A DNA stretch of 64,000 nt from CAZMNY01 sp964567745. GTDB taxonomy: Bacteria; Planctomycetota; Planctomycetia; Pirellulales; Pirellulaceae. Positions 17,348-26,320 of this stretch are shown one piece after another. A model generated the notes under the pieces. It did not search any database and was not told the origin of the DNA. It saw nothing but the letters and a program-made list of their open reading frames with translations. The stretch spans positions 1-64,000 of the forward strand of contig CAZMNY010000004.1 of NCBI GenBank assembly GCA_964567745.1. The letters run 5' to 3'. The first letter of the stretch is position 1, and every line of letters starts with the position of its first letter. Both the position numbers and the translations under genes were made by a program.

Positions 17348-20224
17348 ATGAAAACGGTTCGTCGCGCGGGATGGTCGATTTTCGTTGGGCTGCTTTCCGT
17401 CATGTTGGTCGGCAGCTTTCGGCCGACTATATGTTGCGGTGAGGATTGGCCGATGTGGCGGAAAGATGCCGCCCGCAGTGCTACTTCAGGTGAGTCGCTC
17501 CCGGATCAATTGCATTTGCGTTGGGTCGTCGAACTCCCAAAACTGAAGCCAGCCTTTCGCGAGAAGCGATTGCAGTTCGACGCTGGTTACGAGCCGATCG
17601 TTGTCGGCAAGTCGATGTTCGTCGCGTCATCGCACAGCGATAGAGTCATTGCGCTTGATACGGAAACTGGTCGCGAGCAATGGAGCTTCTACGCCGAGGG
17701 CCCCATTCGATGCGCGCCTGCCGCGTGGCGTGACCGCCTGTTTGTTGGATCGGACGACGGTTGCATTTACTGCCTGCGCGCCAGCGACGGAACACAGTTG
17801 TGGAAACGACGAGCCGTGCCGTCCCATCGCAAAGTGCTTGGTAACGATCGAATGATCTCACTCTGGCCTGTTCGCGGTGGTCCCGTGGTCGAGAAAGGCA
17901 AGGTCTATTTTGCAGCAGGCGTCTGGTCGTTCGAAGGCGTTTTTGTTTTTTGCCTGGATGCAGCCAGCGGAGAAACCATTTGGCGAAACGATGAGGCCAG
18001 CTTCCGATACGGAGTTCATCCTCACGCAGCAGAAGCGCTGGGCGGAGTCACGCCGCAAGGGTATCTCGTCGTCGCAGGTGACGAATTGGTTGTGCCTTGC
18101 GGGCAAGCGATGCCGGCCAAGTTTGATCTCAAGACGGGCAAGCTCAACTCGTTCGAGCTACCTAGGGCGGGCCGACGTCCCGGCGGTTGGTTTGCTTCGG
18201 CCGCAGTGCGACGCGGTGAGGTGAAACTTGACGCTGAGGTTAATCGGGATTTGCACGAAGACAAAGTCTATCAAGGTCCCGGTTCTCCAGGCGTGCGAAC
18301 CACCATTCATGTCGGAGGCAAAGATCTAAAGTTTGCCGACGGATTGCCTGGCGTTGACGCCGAGATCCATACGATGCTGGCCGCCGACGGGAAACTGTTC
18401 GTGTCAGACATTAAGGGGCGTGTCTACTGTTTCGGCGAAAAAGCAAAGAAGGTCACGCGCCGAGCCTCGTCTGGCAGCTCCGATACTCAGGAACAAAAAT
18501 CGGATCCGGCCAGCCAAGACTTGGTCGCTCGACTCTTAAAACAGACCAAGACACGCGATGGCTATGTCCTCGTGCGGGCCGATCGTCACTCCACTCAGAG
18601 CGAGCCGAATCAAGATCTTGCCGATCTGCAAGGCGTACTTATTCCGCTTCTGCAGAAGACGAATTTTCATCTTGTCATGACGACTCCCGACAAGTTGAAA
18701 CTAGCGAGGCTGAAGAATATCCACCGCGATAGTCGAGATCGAGTTTGTCTGCTGAATGAGGAGGAAGCCCCGTTAATACTTCCGCCTTACTTCGTGACAC
18801 TCTTGCTCTCGAATTCGATCGCTCCGCCGGAAATGAGCGAGCTTCAACTGCTCCGTCCGATGGGCGGGCTGGCTCGATTTCCGCTTTCCGATTCTGCCCA
18901 CCAACAACTCGTGAAGCGACTCGATGCCATGCCGGAGCCGGGATTCACGGCCACGCGAATTGGCGGGCTGACGTGGATTCGCCGAGGCCCGTTGGTTGGC
19001 GCAGCGAACTATACGGGCGGGTGGTCGAGCCCCGACGAGCGTGTTCGAGCTCCGTTGGGCGTGCTCTGGTTCGGAGACAACGTGGCTCATTTTAAACGCT
19101 CGCCGCAACCCTGGTTCGTCGATGGCGTGATGATCTCGTACGGCAAGGACTGGATGGCTCGGCATCGAACCAACAAGAAGACGCCATACACATTGCTCCC
19201 GCCCGTTTTCTCCGACGTCTACTCAGGGCGAGTTCTTTCGGCCGAGGAATCCATCGTCAAGAGTTTGGACTATTCGAAACCAGACGCCGCCGCAGTTCAG
19301 CCCAGCCAGTACCGACCGCCATCACAACTCGACGCCTGGAAGCCAAAGCAACCGATCGTCGGTGAGCGAATCAATCCATTGACTGGCGAGAAGGAACCGC
19401 GGGCGATACCGAAGAGCTACGGTTGTGATGGCGGAGTTGACTATGGGCTTTTCTACACGATGCGTAGCGGAACCGCATCGTTTTACGACAAACGGCTTGA
19501 GAGCGGCGTCTGCCACATCGCCGGTCCTCGGTCCGGATGCACGAACAGTATCATCCCCGCTTGCGGAGTGCTCAACGTCCCTTACTTCTACGAAGGATGT
19601 ACGTGCAGTTATCCATTGCCGGTTGGCTTGGCCATGGTCAGCATGCCGGCTCGTCACGAGCAGTGGGCGTCGTGGGGCGAGGGCAAGACGGAGAATATGA
19701 AGCGAGTCGGCATCAATCTTGGCGCACCGGGAGATCGAATGACCCCAGCGGGAACACTCTGGCTCGACTCGCCAAACCGAGGCGGTCCGTCGCCCAAGGT
19801 CGCACTTTCGATTGAACCCAAGACCGCCAAATACTTCTACCGCCATTCCATGTTTATTACCGGCGGAGATGGCTGGCCATGGGTCGCCGCGTCCGGACTT
19901 CAAGGCGCCGACGCGATAACGATCGAGGGATTCCAACCATCGCACTATACCGTCCGGCTCTATTTCGCTCTCCCAGATCGAGACGATGAAATGAACGACG
20001 GGGTCTTCGATGTCGCGCTTAATGGCCGCCGAGTCATTGAGCGATTGGAACTGAGCGCGAAACGCGGATTGATGAAGTCGACGGTCCAACAATTTCAGAA
20101 TGTCAAAATTGACGGCTCGTTGCGCATTGAATTGAAGAAGCACTCAGGACAGACAACGATCTGCGGAATAGAAGTCGTTCGCAGTGGGTCCAAACTCGAT
20201 TCGCTCGTGTCGACGCTTGAGTAG
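17348..20224 (+). CDS. Secreted PQQ-like propeller protein with a degenerate methyltransferase-like domain and a malectin-like end
   Basis: A 958-residue paralogue of the protein at 12358-15354. Signal peptide 1-31. Propeller repeats (RVIALDTETGREQWSFYAEG, CIYCLRASDGTQLWKRR, VFVFCLDAASGETIWRND) align blade for blade with the paralogue. Residues about 388-545 align with its methyltransferase (RDGYVLVRAD against SGFCLDLGCGDG; LKLARLKNIHRDS against VNLARRNLINAG), but the Gly-rich SAM motif is gone. The Cys-rich end (SYGCDGG, SGCTNSIIPACGV, EGCTCSYPLP) is shared. About 130 extra C-terminal residues (VRLYFALPDRDDEMNDGVFDVALNGRRV) look like a malectin-type carbohydrate-binding domain. ATG 17348 follows GAGGA. 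Probably binds a glycan or scaffold in the periplasm. Confidence 0.82.
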   Translation: MKTVRRAGWSIFVGLLSVMLVGSFRPTICCGEDWPMWRKDAARSATSGESLPDQLHLRWVVELPKLKPAFREKRLQFDAGYEPIVVGKSMFVASSHSDRVIALDTETGREQWSFYAEGPIRCAPAAWRDRLFVGSDDGCIYCLRASDGTQLWKRRAVPSHRKVLGNDRMISLWPVRGGPVVEKGKVYFAAGVWSFEGVFVFCLDAASGETIWRNDEASFRYGVHPHAAEALGGVTPQGYLVVAGDELVVPCGQAMPAKFDLKTGKLNSFELPRAGRRPGGWFASAAVRRGEVKLDAEVNRDLHEDKVYQGPGSPGVRTTIHVGGKDLKFADGLPGVDAEIHTMLAADGKLFVSDIKGRVYCFGEKAKKVTRRASSGSSDTQEQKSDPASQDLVARLLKQTKTRDGYVLVRADRHSTQSEPNQDLADLQGVLIPLLQKTNFHLVMTTPDKLKLARLKNIHRDSRDRVCLLNEEEAPLILPPYFVTLLLSNSIAPPEMSELQLLRPMGGLARFPLSDSAHQQLVKRLDAMPEPGFTATRIGGLTWIRRGPLVGAANYTGGWSSPDERVRAPLGVLWFGDNVAHFKRSPQPWFVDGVMISYGKDWMARHRTNKKTPYTLLPPVFSDVYSGRVLSAEESIVKSLDYSKPDAAAVQPSQYRPPSQLDAWKPKQPIVGERINPLTGEKEPRAIPKSYGCDGGVDYGLFYTMRSGTASFYDKRLESGVCHIAGPRSGCTNSIIPACGVLNVPYFYEGCTCSYPLPVGLAMVSMPARHEQWASWGEGKTENMKRVGINLGAPGDRMTPAGTLWLDSPNRGGPSPKVALSIEPKTAKYFYRHSMFITGGDGWPWVAASGLQGADAITIEGFQPSHYTVRLYFALPDRDDEMNDGVFDVALNGRRVIERLELSAKRGLMKSTVQQFQNVKIDGSLRIELKKHSGQTTICGIEVVRSGSKLDSLVSTLE

Positions 20225-20287
20225 AGTTGAGACGTCTTCTTACCATGTCCGTCAGTAGTTCAACATTACGATCATTGGAAACAACAC

Positions 20288-21718
20288 ATGCACCGAGTTT
20301 TCACAATCGCCCTGTTGTTGCTCACGTTCTCCTTTACTGATGTCGACAACACCGCGTTGGCTAAAGAGAATCCGAATGTGCTTTTGTTATGCATCGATGA
20401 TTTACGGCCAGAGCTCGCTTGTTTCGGCAAGGACTACATCCATTCGCCCAACATTGACGCGCTCGCGGCGAAAGGCCGGCCCTTTTTTCACCACTATGTC
20501 CAGGCGCCGACCTGCGGCGCTTCGCGATATACGTTGTTGACGGGACGATACGGTCCTTCCAGCAACGGTGCTCTGTTTTCGCGGGCCAAGCGTTTGGCGA
20601 AAGCGCCCAAGACGACTGCGCCCAGCATGCCAGCCTGGTTCCGAAAACATGGCTACACTACGGTGTCAGTTGGCAAAGTGTCTCATCATCCAGGTGGGCG
20701 AGGCGGTTCGGATTGGGATGATGATCGGCAACCTGAAATGCCGAACTCGTGGGATCGCCACTTGTTACCAGCTGGACCGTGGAAGCACCCTCGCGGCGCG
20801 ATGCACGGGCTGGCCAACGGCGAGATCCGAGGCAAAGCGAGTCAGATGGACGTGCTTCAGGCCGTTGATGGCCCCGATTCAATTTACCCCGATGGGCTGA
20901 TTACCGACACGTCGCTCAAGCAACTGGAACAATTGGCAAGCAAGCCGAACACGCCCTTCTTCCTTGCCGTCGGAATCATTCGGCCTCACCTCCCCTTCGG
21001 ATCGCCGGAAAAACATCACGAGCACTATCGCGACCTAAAGCTGCCGGCCATTGAGCACCCCAAAAAACCGAATGGCAAAACGACATGGCACGGGTCTGGC
21101 GAATTCATGAAATACAATCGTTGGAAAAGAAATCCCAACAACGATTCCGATTTTGCGACGCTCGTTCGAAAACACTACGCCGCCTGCGTGACCTATGCCG
21201 ATGCACAAGTCGGCCGAGTGACCGCTCGGCTCGATGAACTCGGGTTGCGAGACAACACGGTGATCGTCCTGTGGGGCGACCATGGTTGGCATCTAGGAGA
21301 ACACGCGATTTGGGGCAAACACGCATTGTTCGAAGAGTCGTTGCGTTCACCATTAATCATCAGCTACCCCGGCGTCCCTAACCCAGGAGCCGCGACAAAA
21401 TCTGTCGTCGAGACGCTCGACGTCTTCCCCACGCTTTGCGAATTGACTGGCCTGCCCGTCCCCGATTTTGCTCACGGAGTCTCGCTCAAACCGATCCTGC
21501 AATCTCCCGACGCTCCCGGGCACTCGGCGATCTCCTACTCAAAGGCTCGAACCATCCGCACCAAGGCGTATCGCTTGATCGTTCATCGCGACAAGCACAT
21601 CGAACTATATGATCACCGCTCGAAAGCGGGCGAAACGAAGAACGTCGCCGCTGAGCACGATGAGCTTGTGCAAGAACTGCTTTCCGCACTCAACGCCCGC
21701 ACGGATCTTCGCGATTGA
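20288..21718 (+). CDS. Secreted sulfatase, iduronate-2-sulfatase-like
   Basis: A 476-residue type-I sulfatase that removes sulfate esters from polysaccharides. Signal peptide 1-25. Metal ligands come from LLLCIDDLRPELACFG (Asp 37 and 38) and later LWGDHGWHLGEH. The active-site motif is CGASRYTLLTGRYG with Cys76 as the formylglycine precursor; the usual C-x-P-S-R is C-x-A-S-R here, a variant that still keeps Ser and Arg. WGKHALFEESLRSPLI and the C-terminal YDHRSKAGETKN are typical of the iduronate-2-sulfatase-like branch. It needs a formylglycine-generating enzyme, not present in this window. It lies 63 bp downstream of the malectin-ended PQQ gene, so glycan binding and desulfation may be linked. 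Confidence 0.92.
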   Translation: MHRVFTIALLLLTFSFTDVDNTALAKENPNVLLLCIDDLRPELACFGKDYIHSPNIDALAAKGRPFFHHYVQAPTCGASRYTLLTGRYGPSSNGALFSRAKRLAKAPKTTAPSMPAWFRKHGYTTVSVGKVSHHPGGRGGSDWDDDRQPEMPNSWDRHLLPAGPWKHPRGAMHGLANGEIRGKASQMDVLQAVDGPDSIYPDGLITDTSLKQLEQLASKPNTPFFLAVGIIRPHLPFGSPEKHHEHYRDLKLPAIEHPKKPNGKTTWHGSGEFMKYNRWKRNPNNDSDFATLVRKHYAACVTYADAQVGRVTARLDELGLRDNTVIVLWGDHGWHLGEHAIWGKHALFEESLRSPLIISYPGVPNPGAATKSVVETLDVFPTLCELTGLPVPDFAHGVSLKPILQSPDAPGHSAISYSKARTIRTKAYRLIVHRDKHIELYDHRSKAGETKNVAAEHDELVQELLSALNARTDLRD

Positions 21719-21770
21719 CTTCCAGTCGCGGGCGTCCGCGATCTCGTCCCGTGCGGCTAATCAGCTTCAC

Positions 21771-21838
21771 AGCTAACACGCAACGCAAAGAAAACTCCAC
21801 TGCGGCTGGAAGCCGGTTGGAAGCCCCAGTCACGAATG
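21771..21838 (+). repeat. Dispersed intergenic repeat, copy B
   Basis: This copy lies between the convergent ends of the sulfatase and the DUF1080-cytochrome genes. It matches the reverse complement of 283-341. It contains an internal partial duplication of GG(C/T)TGGAAGCC. A 15-base piece, TGGAAGCCCCAGTCA, also occurs at 11932-11946, in the gap upstream of the GlmU-like gene. Confidence 0.7.
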
Positions 21839-21866
21839 AGTGCGCGTTGTCGGCGAGTCGGCTGAC

Positions 21867-24800
21867 TCAAATCGTCTGCAGATACTTGAACAACTCAATA
21901 ATTTGACGTTGGTTGAGCGATTCCAACATCTGCTCCGGCATAAGGGACTGATCGGTCTTTTTCATCGATTCAATGTCGGCGCGTGGGATAACGATTTTCT
22001 TCGGCGGGTTGGTCGGTGTCAGCACGGTGAGCGCCGAGTCGTTGGCCTGTTCGATGAGGCCCGATACCACTCGGCCATCGTCGGTAATGATGATCGACGT
22101 TTCGAAGTCGGCACCGATCACCGCATTGGGATCGACGATATTCTCGGCAAAATACTTCGCGCCTTTCCGTCCCGAACCGGCAAGCTTCGGCCCGATATCA
22201 GCGCCGATCTTGTCGACCTTATGACAACTCGAACAGAGTTTTTGAAAGTGCTTTCTGCCTTCGCTCGCGCTGAACGCCCAGAGCGGCGCTTCGTTGAATG
22301 CCTTCTCGATCTGGAGAACCCGCGCTAGCTTCTCGCCCGACGTTTGATTTACCTTGCCCCAGTGCTGACGAAGTTTCGCGTCGACCGCGCGGCTATTCAA
22401 GTTCGAAAGTTGACGAACGTAGTAGGCCGATAGCACCGTCTTCTCAACTCGTCCGGCGCCGATACTATCCAACAACTTCCGCGCCCAAATTTCGCGACTG
22501 GTCAACGTGTTCAGCGCCGCCGTCCGATCTCTATCGGAGAACGACTCGAACTGCTCGATCAACACCGTGCCGACTTCTGGCTCGGTGTAACTGGCGAGCG
22601 AAAGCAGGGCCTCCGAACGAAAGGTCTTGTCTTTCAACAGTGACAGAAACAACGCCAGTTCTTCCGGGCGCGCGGCTTGCGAGAGAATGCGAAAAGCATG
22701 TCGGCGGTCGGCGACATCTGCTGTCGTGTCAGCCAATACGAGCCGTTTGGCCGGATAGAGTGAATCATCTCCGAACATCGCGCCCAGATCTTCGGCTGTC
22801 CTGCGAATACGCGGGTTGGCGTCCTGGTAGAGCTGTTTCGCAACGGCCGGCCATGCGGATGGCATCGGCATATCGCGTTGTCCTGTCAGTCCGAGCGACG
22901 CCTCGGCCAAGAGGTCGGGTCGAGCCTGGTTGTCATCGGCAATCATCTTGATGACGCGATTCAATCCGTCGCCGCCGTTCTTGGCCGCGAACCAACGGAC
23001 ATAGCTAGTCAGAACTGGGATTCTGGTTCGCTCGGCCAACCGGAAGGATCGGTCGAGGTCGCTTTGGGACAAGCTCGCGATGCCATACCAGATCATCTTC
23101 GGCAAGTTGCGATCGTCAGCATCCTCGCTCCTTCCGCTCATCAACTCGGCGATCTTCCAGGCCGATTCATCGGAAACTCGTCTCATCGCGGACGCCAGAT
23201 AGAGTCGGACTAACCCAGACGGCTCGGTCTCGGCGAGCCGTTGTAGAGCCGCTTCGGATCGCTCGCTGACTCGCTCGTCATCCGTGAGCAATTGAATCGT
23301 CCACGCCCTAACAAACTCGTCTTGATCTTTAAGCGTCTTTGTGGCGATGCCGTCGTTGAATCCTCCAACCGCATGCAGAGCCCAAAGCCCGCGAAGGCGC
23401 CGCGTGGCGCTTGGATGCTCAATTGCGAGTTTCACTAAATCAGCTTTGACCGGACTACCCACCGAACCATTTGATCCGCGCTCGCGCAAGAGTCGAAGCG
23501 CATGTCTCACGTACCAATCGTTCTTGTGTAGGAGCAGTTTCGTTAGCGATGGATTGTCGAGACTGCCGAGATCGACGCGAACTGGTTTGAACGTTGCCGC
23601 GTACGACATCCGATAGATTCGCCCGTTCGTTCGATCCCATTGTTCAATGTTGGGGTTGTGGCAAAGCCGCTCGTCGTACCAGTCGATCGTGTAGACGGCG
23701 CCATCGGGGCCGTATTTCAGATCGACTCCAACGTGCTGTAAATCTTCACAGAAGAAAACATCGTGACCGGCGTGAAGAGTATTGAATCCAGAACGCTCTC
23801 GCCGGTTAACTTGATGATTGATTTGATGACCGTGAAGATTGTGAGTGAATAGATGATTGCGATATGAGTCGGGCCAGTTGTCTCCCAAGTAGATCATCGC
23901 GCCGACGTGAGAGTGCCCGCCATAGACGGCGCGGCTGCCCGGCTTTCCAGCACCGCCCTCGCCGTGCCCGTAACGAGCCGAGGCCATCATGAAGTTTTGT
24001 AAGTGGGGATAGCCCGTCGGCGCTGATGCTGAAACAAAATCGGCGTAGTTTCGATTCGCCTGATTCCAGTAGTGCCCGCCTTGAATCACATGGGTCGTCG
24101 GCCCTCGTCCCCAGCGGCTTCGACAATGGGTCATAAAGAGTTGACCGTAAACGTCGAAATCGACCCCCCATTGGTTGCTGCCTCCATGAGCAAAGACCTC
24201 AAATTCATGTCGCACCGGGTGGTATCGCCAGACGCCCGCTCTCAATTCAGCCCGGTCGTCCGACGGCGTATTGGGTTTGCCGATTTGCGAATAATTGAAA
24301 ACTCCCTGGCAGCCATAGAGCCAGCCATCCGGCCCCCAGGTCAGGCTGTTGAGCGTCTCATGGGTGTCTTGAAATCCGAACCCATCGAGCAAAACGGTTG
24401 GTTTCGAATCGGGTTGATCGTCGCCGTCTCGATCGGGAATGAAAAGCAACTCCGGCGCGGCGCCGACCCAAACGCCTTCGTGCCCAACTTCAAGACCGCT
24501 GACCAGGTTGAGTCCTTCCGCGAAAACTTTACGGCTTTCAAACTGACCATCGCCGTCTTCGTCAGCGAAAATCAAAATGCGATCAAGTCCTTTGCCCTTG
24601 GCTCGCTTTTGCGGGTAACTCAATCCTTCCACGACCCAGATTCGGCCGCGATCGTCAAACGTAAAGGCAATCGGCTGGTAGAGCCGAGGTTCGGTCGCAA
24701 TGGCTTCGGCTCGAAAGCCTTCGGGCAGATGCATGTTGCGAACCGTCTGGGCCGCCGGTCCCTCTGGAGCAGCGATATCGCTTCCGGGCTGCGGGCCAGA

Positions 24801-26135
24801 AAATCGCGGGCCTGGATTTCGAAACAGACGGCTCAGCAGCGGATTCGTTCCGATCGGCGAAGAAGATGCTTGTTTGGCGAACGTCGGCCTCGTCGAGTGA
24901 AAACGAAAGTCGTCGAAGTTCAGGTGGCCCCATCCGCCTGCATTCTCGTCAACCAAGACAACTTGAATTCGCTTGCCCGCAAACGGGCGCAAATCGATTA
25001 CGGCGCGTTGCATTTGCTCGCGATCGGATCCGCTGAAAGTACCGATCGTTCGCTTGGGTTCGCCAGCTAGAACGACGTCGACGCGAGTCGAGCGATCCCT
25101 GCCGCCGCCAACGAGAAAGCTGGCGTAAGGCGCCGTCACCGTGAAGTCAGCGGACGTCAATCGTCCGACCGGTCGATCCTTCGATTTCTCAAACCCGCCG
25201 ATAAAGAACTTGCCAACCTTGCCGCTCGTTTGTCCGGGCCACCTTGAGGCAATTTCATCGCGGCCGACCGGTTGGCCCTTGAACGCATCGCCTGTCGCGA
25301 TCCAGTCCTTCAGTGTTCCGTCTTCAAAACTCAAATTCAGTGGCTGTCCATCGTCCCCAAGCGGCAGGTTACCGGCCTCGAGCGGCTTGGCCTTTTTAGG
25401 TTTATTCTTGAAGCGGACTTGATGCGAATCCGGCTTGAGCTTGCGAATGCGAATCTTGCGAAAATCAATTCGAGTTTCGGAGCCTGAATGCAGTTGTAGG
25501 GCGAGTTGACCGGTAAGATCCTTTTGCCCCTTTTGCTTGTCGACGAGTTCGCTGAATAGAGTCCCGTTGACCTCAACCGTCATGTGTTCGCCGCATGCTC
25601 GGATGCGATAGTCATTCCATTCGTTCTCGCGGAAGAGGACGCGATACCGGTCAGCCCGTGCAAAAGTCTCAACGATTCGCTCGCCGTTTTCCTTTATCAA
25701 GACACGAGATCCTCGCTCGACTAAGAGAGCTCGCCCGTGTTCGTCGTAGATGCGGCCCAACCAAGTGGTGCCCATGTCGAGGTCGGCTTGATAGCCAGAA
25801 ACTTCTGTCACGCTCTCGGCCTGACAACGAATCTGGATTCCCGAATTGGCGGCCGGTTTTCCTCTCAATCGAAATTGGAGACGTAGATCGAAATCGGCGA
25901 GTTTGCCGTCTTGCCACACCAGCCAGGTGTTGTGATTCAATCGTTCGCCCTCTGCAATCGATCCCACGATCGCTCCGTTCTCAACTCGCCAATAGGCTTT
26001 TTCGCCCTTCCAGCCAGCGAGCGTCTTGCCGTCGAAAATGGATTCGTATCTGTCTTTCTCATCCGCTTGCAACGCCGTCGAAACAGCAAGACTCGCCAAT
26101 ATCGCGGCGAAAAACAAACAAAGGGCGGGGCGCAT
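21867..26135 (-). CDS. DUF1080 / PVC-type propeller / HEAT / cytochrome c fusion protein, secreted
   Basis: A 1422-residue exported protein. Signal peptide 1-24. Residues about 28-240 form a DUF1080 (3-keto-disaccharide hydrolase-type, LamG-like) domain with YESIFDGKTLAGWKG and NSGIQIRC. Residues about 260-420 form a second beta-sandwich (LSFEDGTLKDWIATGDAF, GGWGHLNFDDFRF). Residues about 465-870 are the membrane-bound-dehydrogenase-like propeller of Planctomycetes/Verrucomicrobia (LPEGFRAEAIATEPRLYQP, GRIWVVEGLSYP, NSLTWGPDGWLYGCQG). HEAT-like helices follow to about 1290. A cytochrome c module has CSSCHKV near residue 1302, the distal Met possibly in SLMPEQM. It ends in IELFKYLQTI. GGAG precedes the ATG. 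Likely oxidises or binds sugars. Confidence 0.88.
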   Translation of the reverse strand: MRPALCLFFAAILASLAVSTALQADEKDRYESIFDGKTLAGWKGEKAYWRVENGAIVGSIAEGERLNHNTWLVWQDGKLADFDLRLQFRLRGKPAANSGIQIRCQAESVTEVSGYQADLDMGTTWLGRIYDEHGRALLVERGSRVLIKENGERIVETFARADRYRVLFRENEWNDYRIRACGEHMTVEVNGTLFSELVDKQKGQKDLTGQLALQLHSGSETRIDFRKIRIRKLKPDSHQVRFKNKPKKAKPLEAGNLPLGDDGQPLNLSFEDGTLKDWIATGDAFKGQPVGRDEIASRWPGQTSGKVGKFFIGGFEKSKDRPVGRLTSADFTVTAPYASFLVGGGRDRSTRVDVVLAGEPKRTIGTFSGSDREQMQRAVIDLRPFAGKRIQVVLVDENAGGWGHLNFDDFRFHSTRPTFAKQASSSPIGTNPLLSRLFRNPGPRFSGPQPGSDIAAPEGPAAQTVRNMHLPEGFRAEAIATEPRLYQPIAFTFDDRGRIWVVEGLSYPQKRAKGKGLDRILIFADEDGDGQFESRKVFAEGLNLVSGLEVGHEGVWVGAAPELLFIPDRDGDDQPDSKPTVLLDGFGFQDTHETLNSLTWGPDGWLYGCQGVFNYSQIGKPNTPSDDRAELRAGVWRYHPVRHEFEVFAHGGSNQWGVDFDVYGQLFMTHCRSRWGRGPTTHVIQGGHYWNQANRNYADFVSASAPTGYPHLQNFMMASARYGHGEGGAGKPGSRAVYGGHSHVGAMIYLGDNWPDSYRNHLFTHNLHGHQINHQVNRRERSGFNTLHAGHDVFFCEDLQHVGVDLKYGPDGAVYTIDWYDERLCHNPNIEQWDRTNGRIYRMSYAATFKPVRVDLGSLDNPSLTKLLLHKNDWYVRHALRLLRERGSNGSVGSPVKADLVKLAIEHPSATRRLRGLWALHAVGGFNDGIATKTLKDQDEFVRAWTIQLLTDDERVSERSEAALQRLAETEPSGLVRLYLASAMRRVSDESAWKIAELMSGRSEDADDRNLPKMIWYGIASLSQSDLDRSFRLAERTRIPVLTSYVRWFAAKNGGDGLNRVIKMIADDNQARPDLLAEASLGLTGQRDMPMPSAWPAVAKQLYQDANPRIRRTAEDLGAMFGDDSLYPAKRLVLADTTADVADRRHAFRILSQAARPEELALFLSLLKDKTFRSEALLSLASYTEPEVGTVLIEQFESFSDRDRTAALNTLTSREIWARKLLDSIGAGRVEKTVLSAYYVRQLSNLNSRAVDAKLRQHWGKVNQTSGEKLARVLQIEKAFNEAPLWAFSASEGRKHFQKLCSSCHKVDKIGADIGPKLAGSGRKGAKYFAENIVDPNAVIGADFETSIIITDDGRVVSGLIEQANDSALTVLTPTNPPKKIVIPRADIESMKKTDQSLMPEQMLESLNQRQIIELFKYLQTI

Positions 26136-26320
26136 GACTTTCGCTCCAAGAAAAACCGAGTCGACTTACAGTGATCCTCAATGTCAACATAACAACTGCC
26201 CGCGACAATATCGAATGCCCAACGCCTCGTTTAACCCGTGTGCCGCAGGCTAGGCGCGCTCCTGTTCGAGCGAGTCGCGAGCAATGTCATCGCGCCTAAG
26301 CGGAGTAGATCGAAGGCGTC

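Noticed and set aside
24072..25070. 332-codon plus frame
   Set aside because: Antisense shadow of the DUF1080-cytochrome gene; no family motif.
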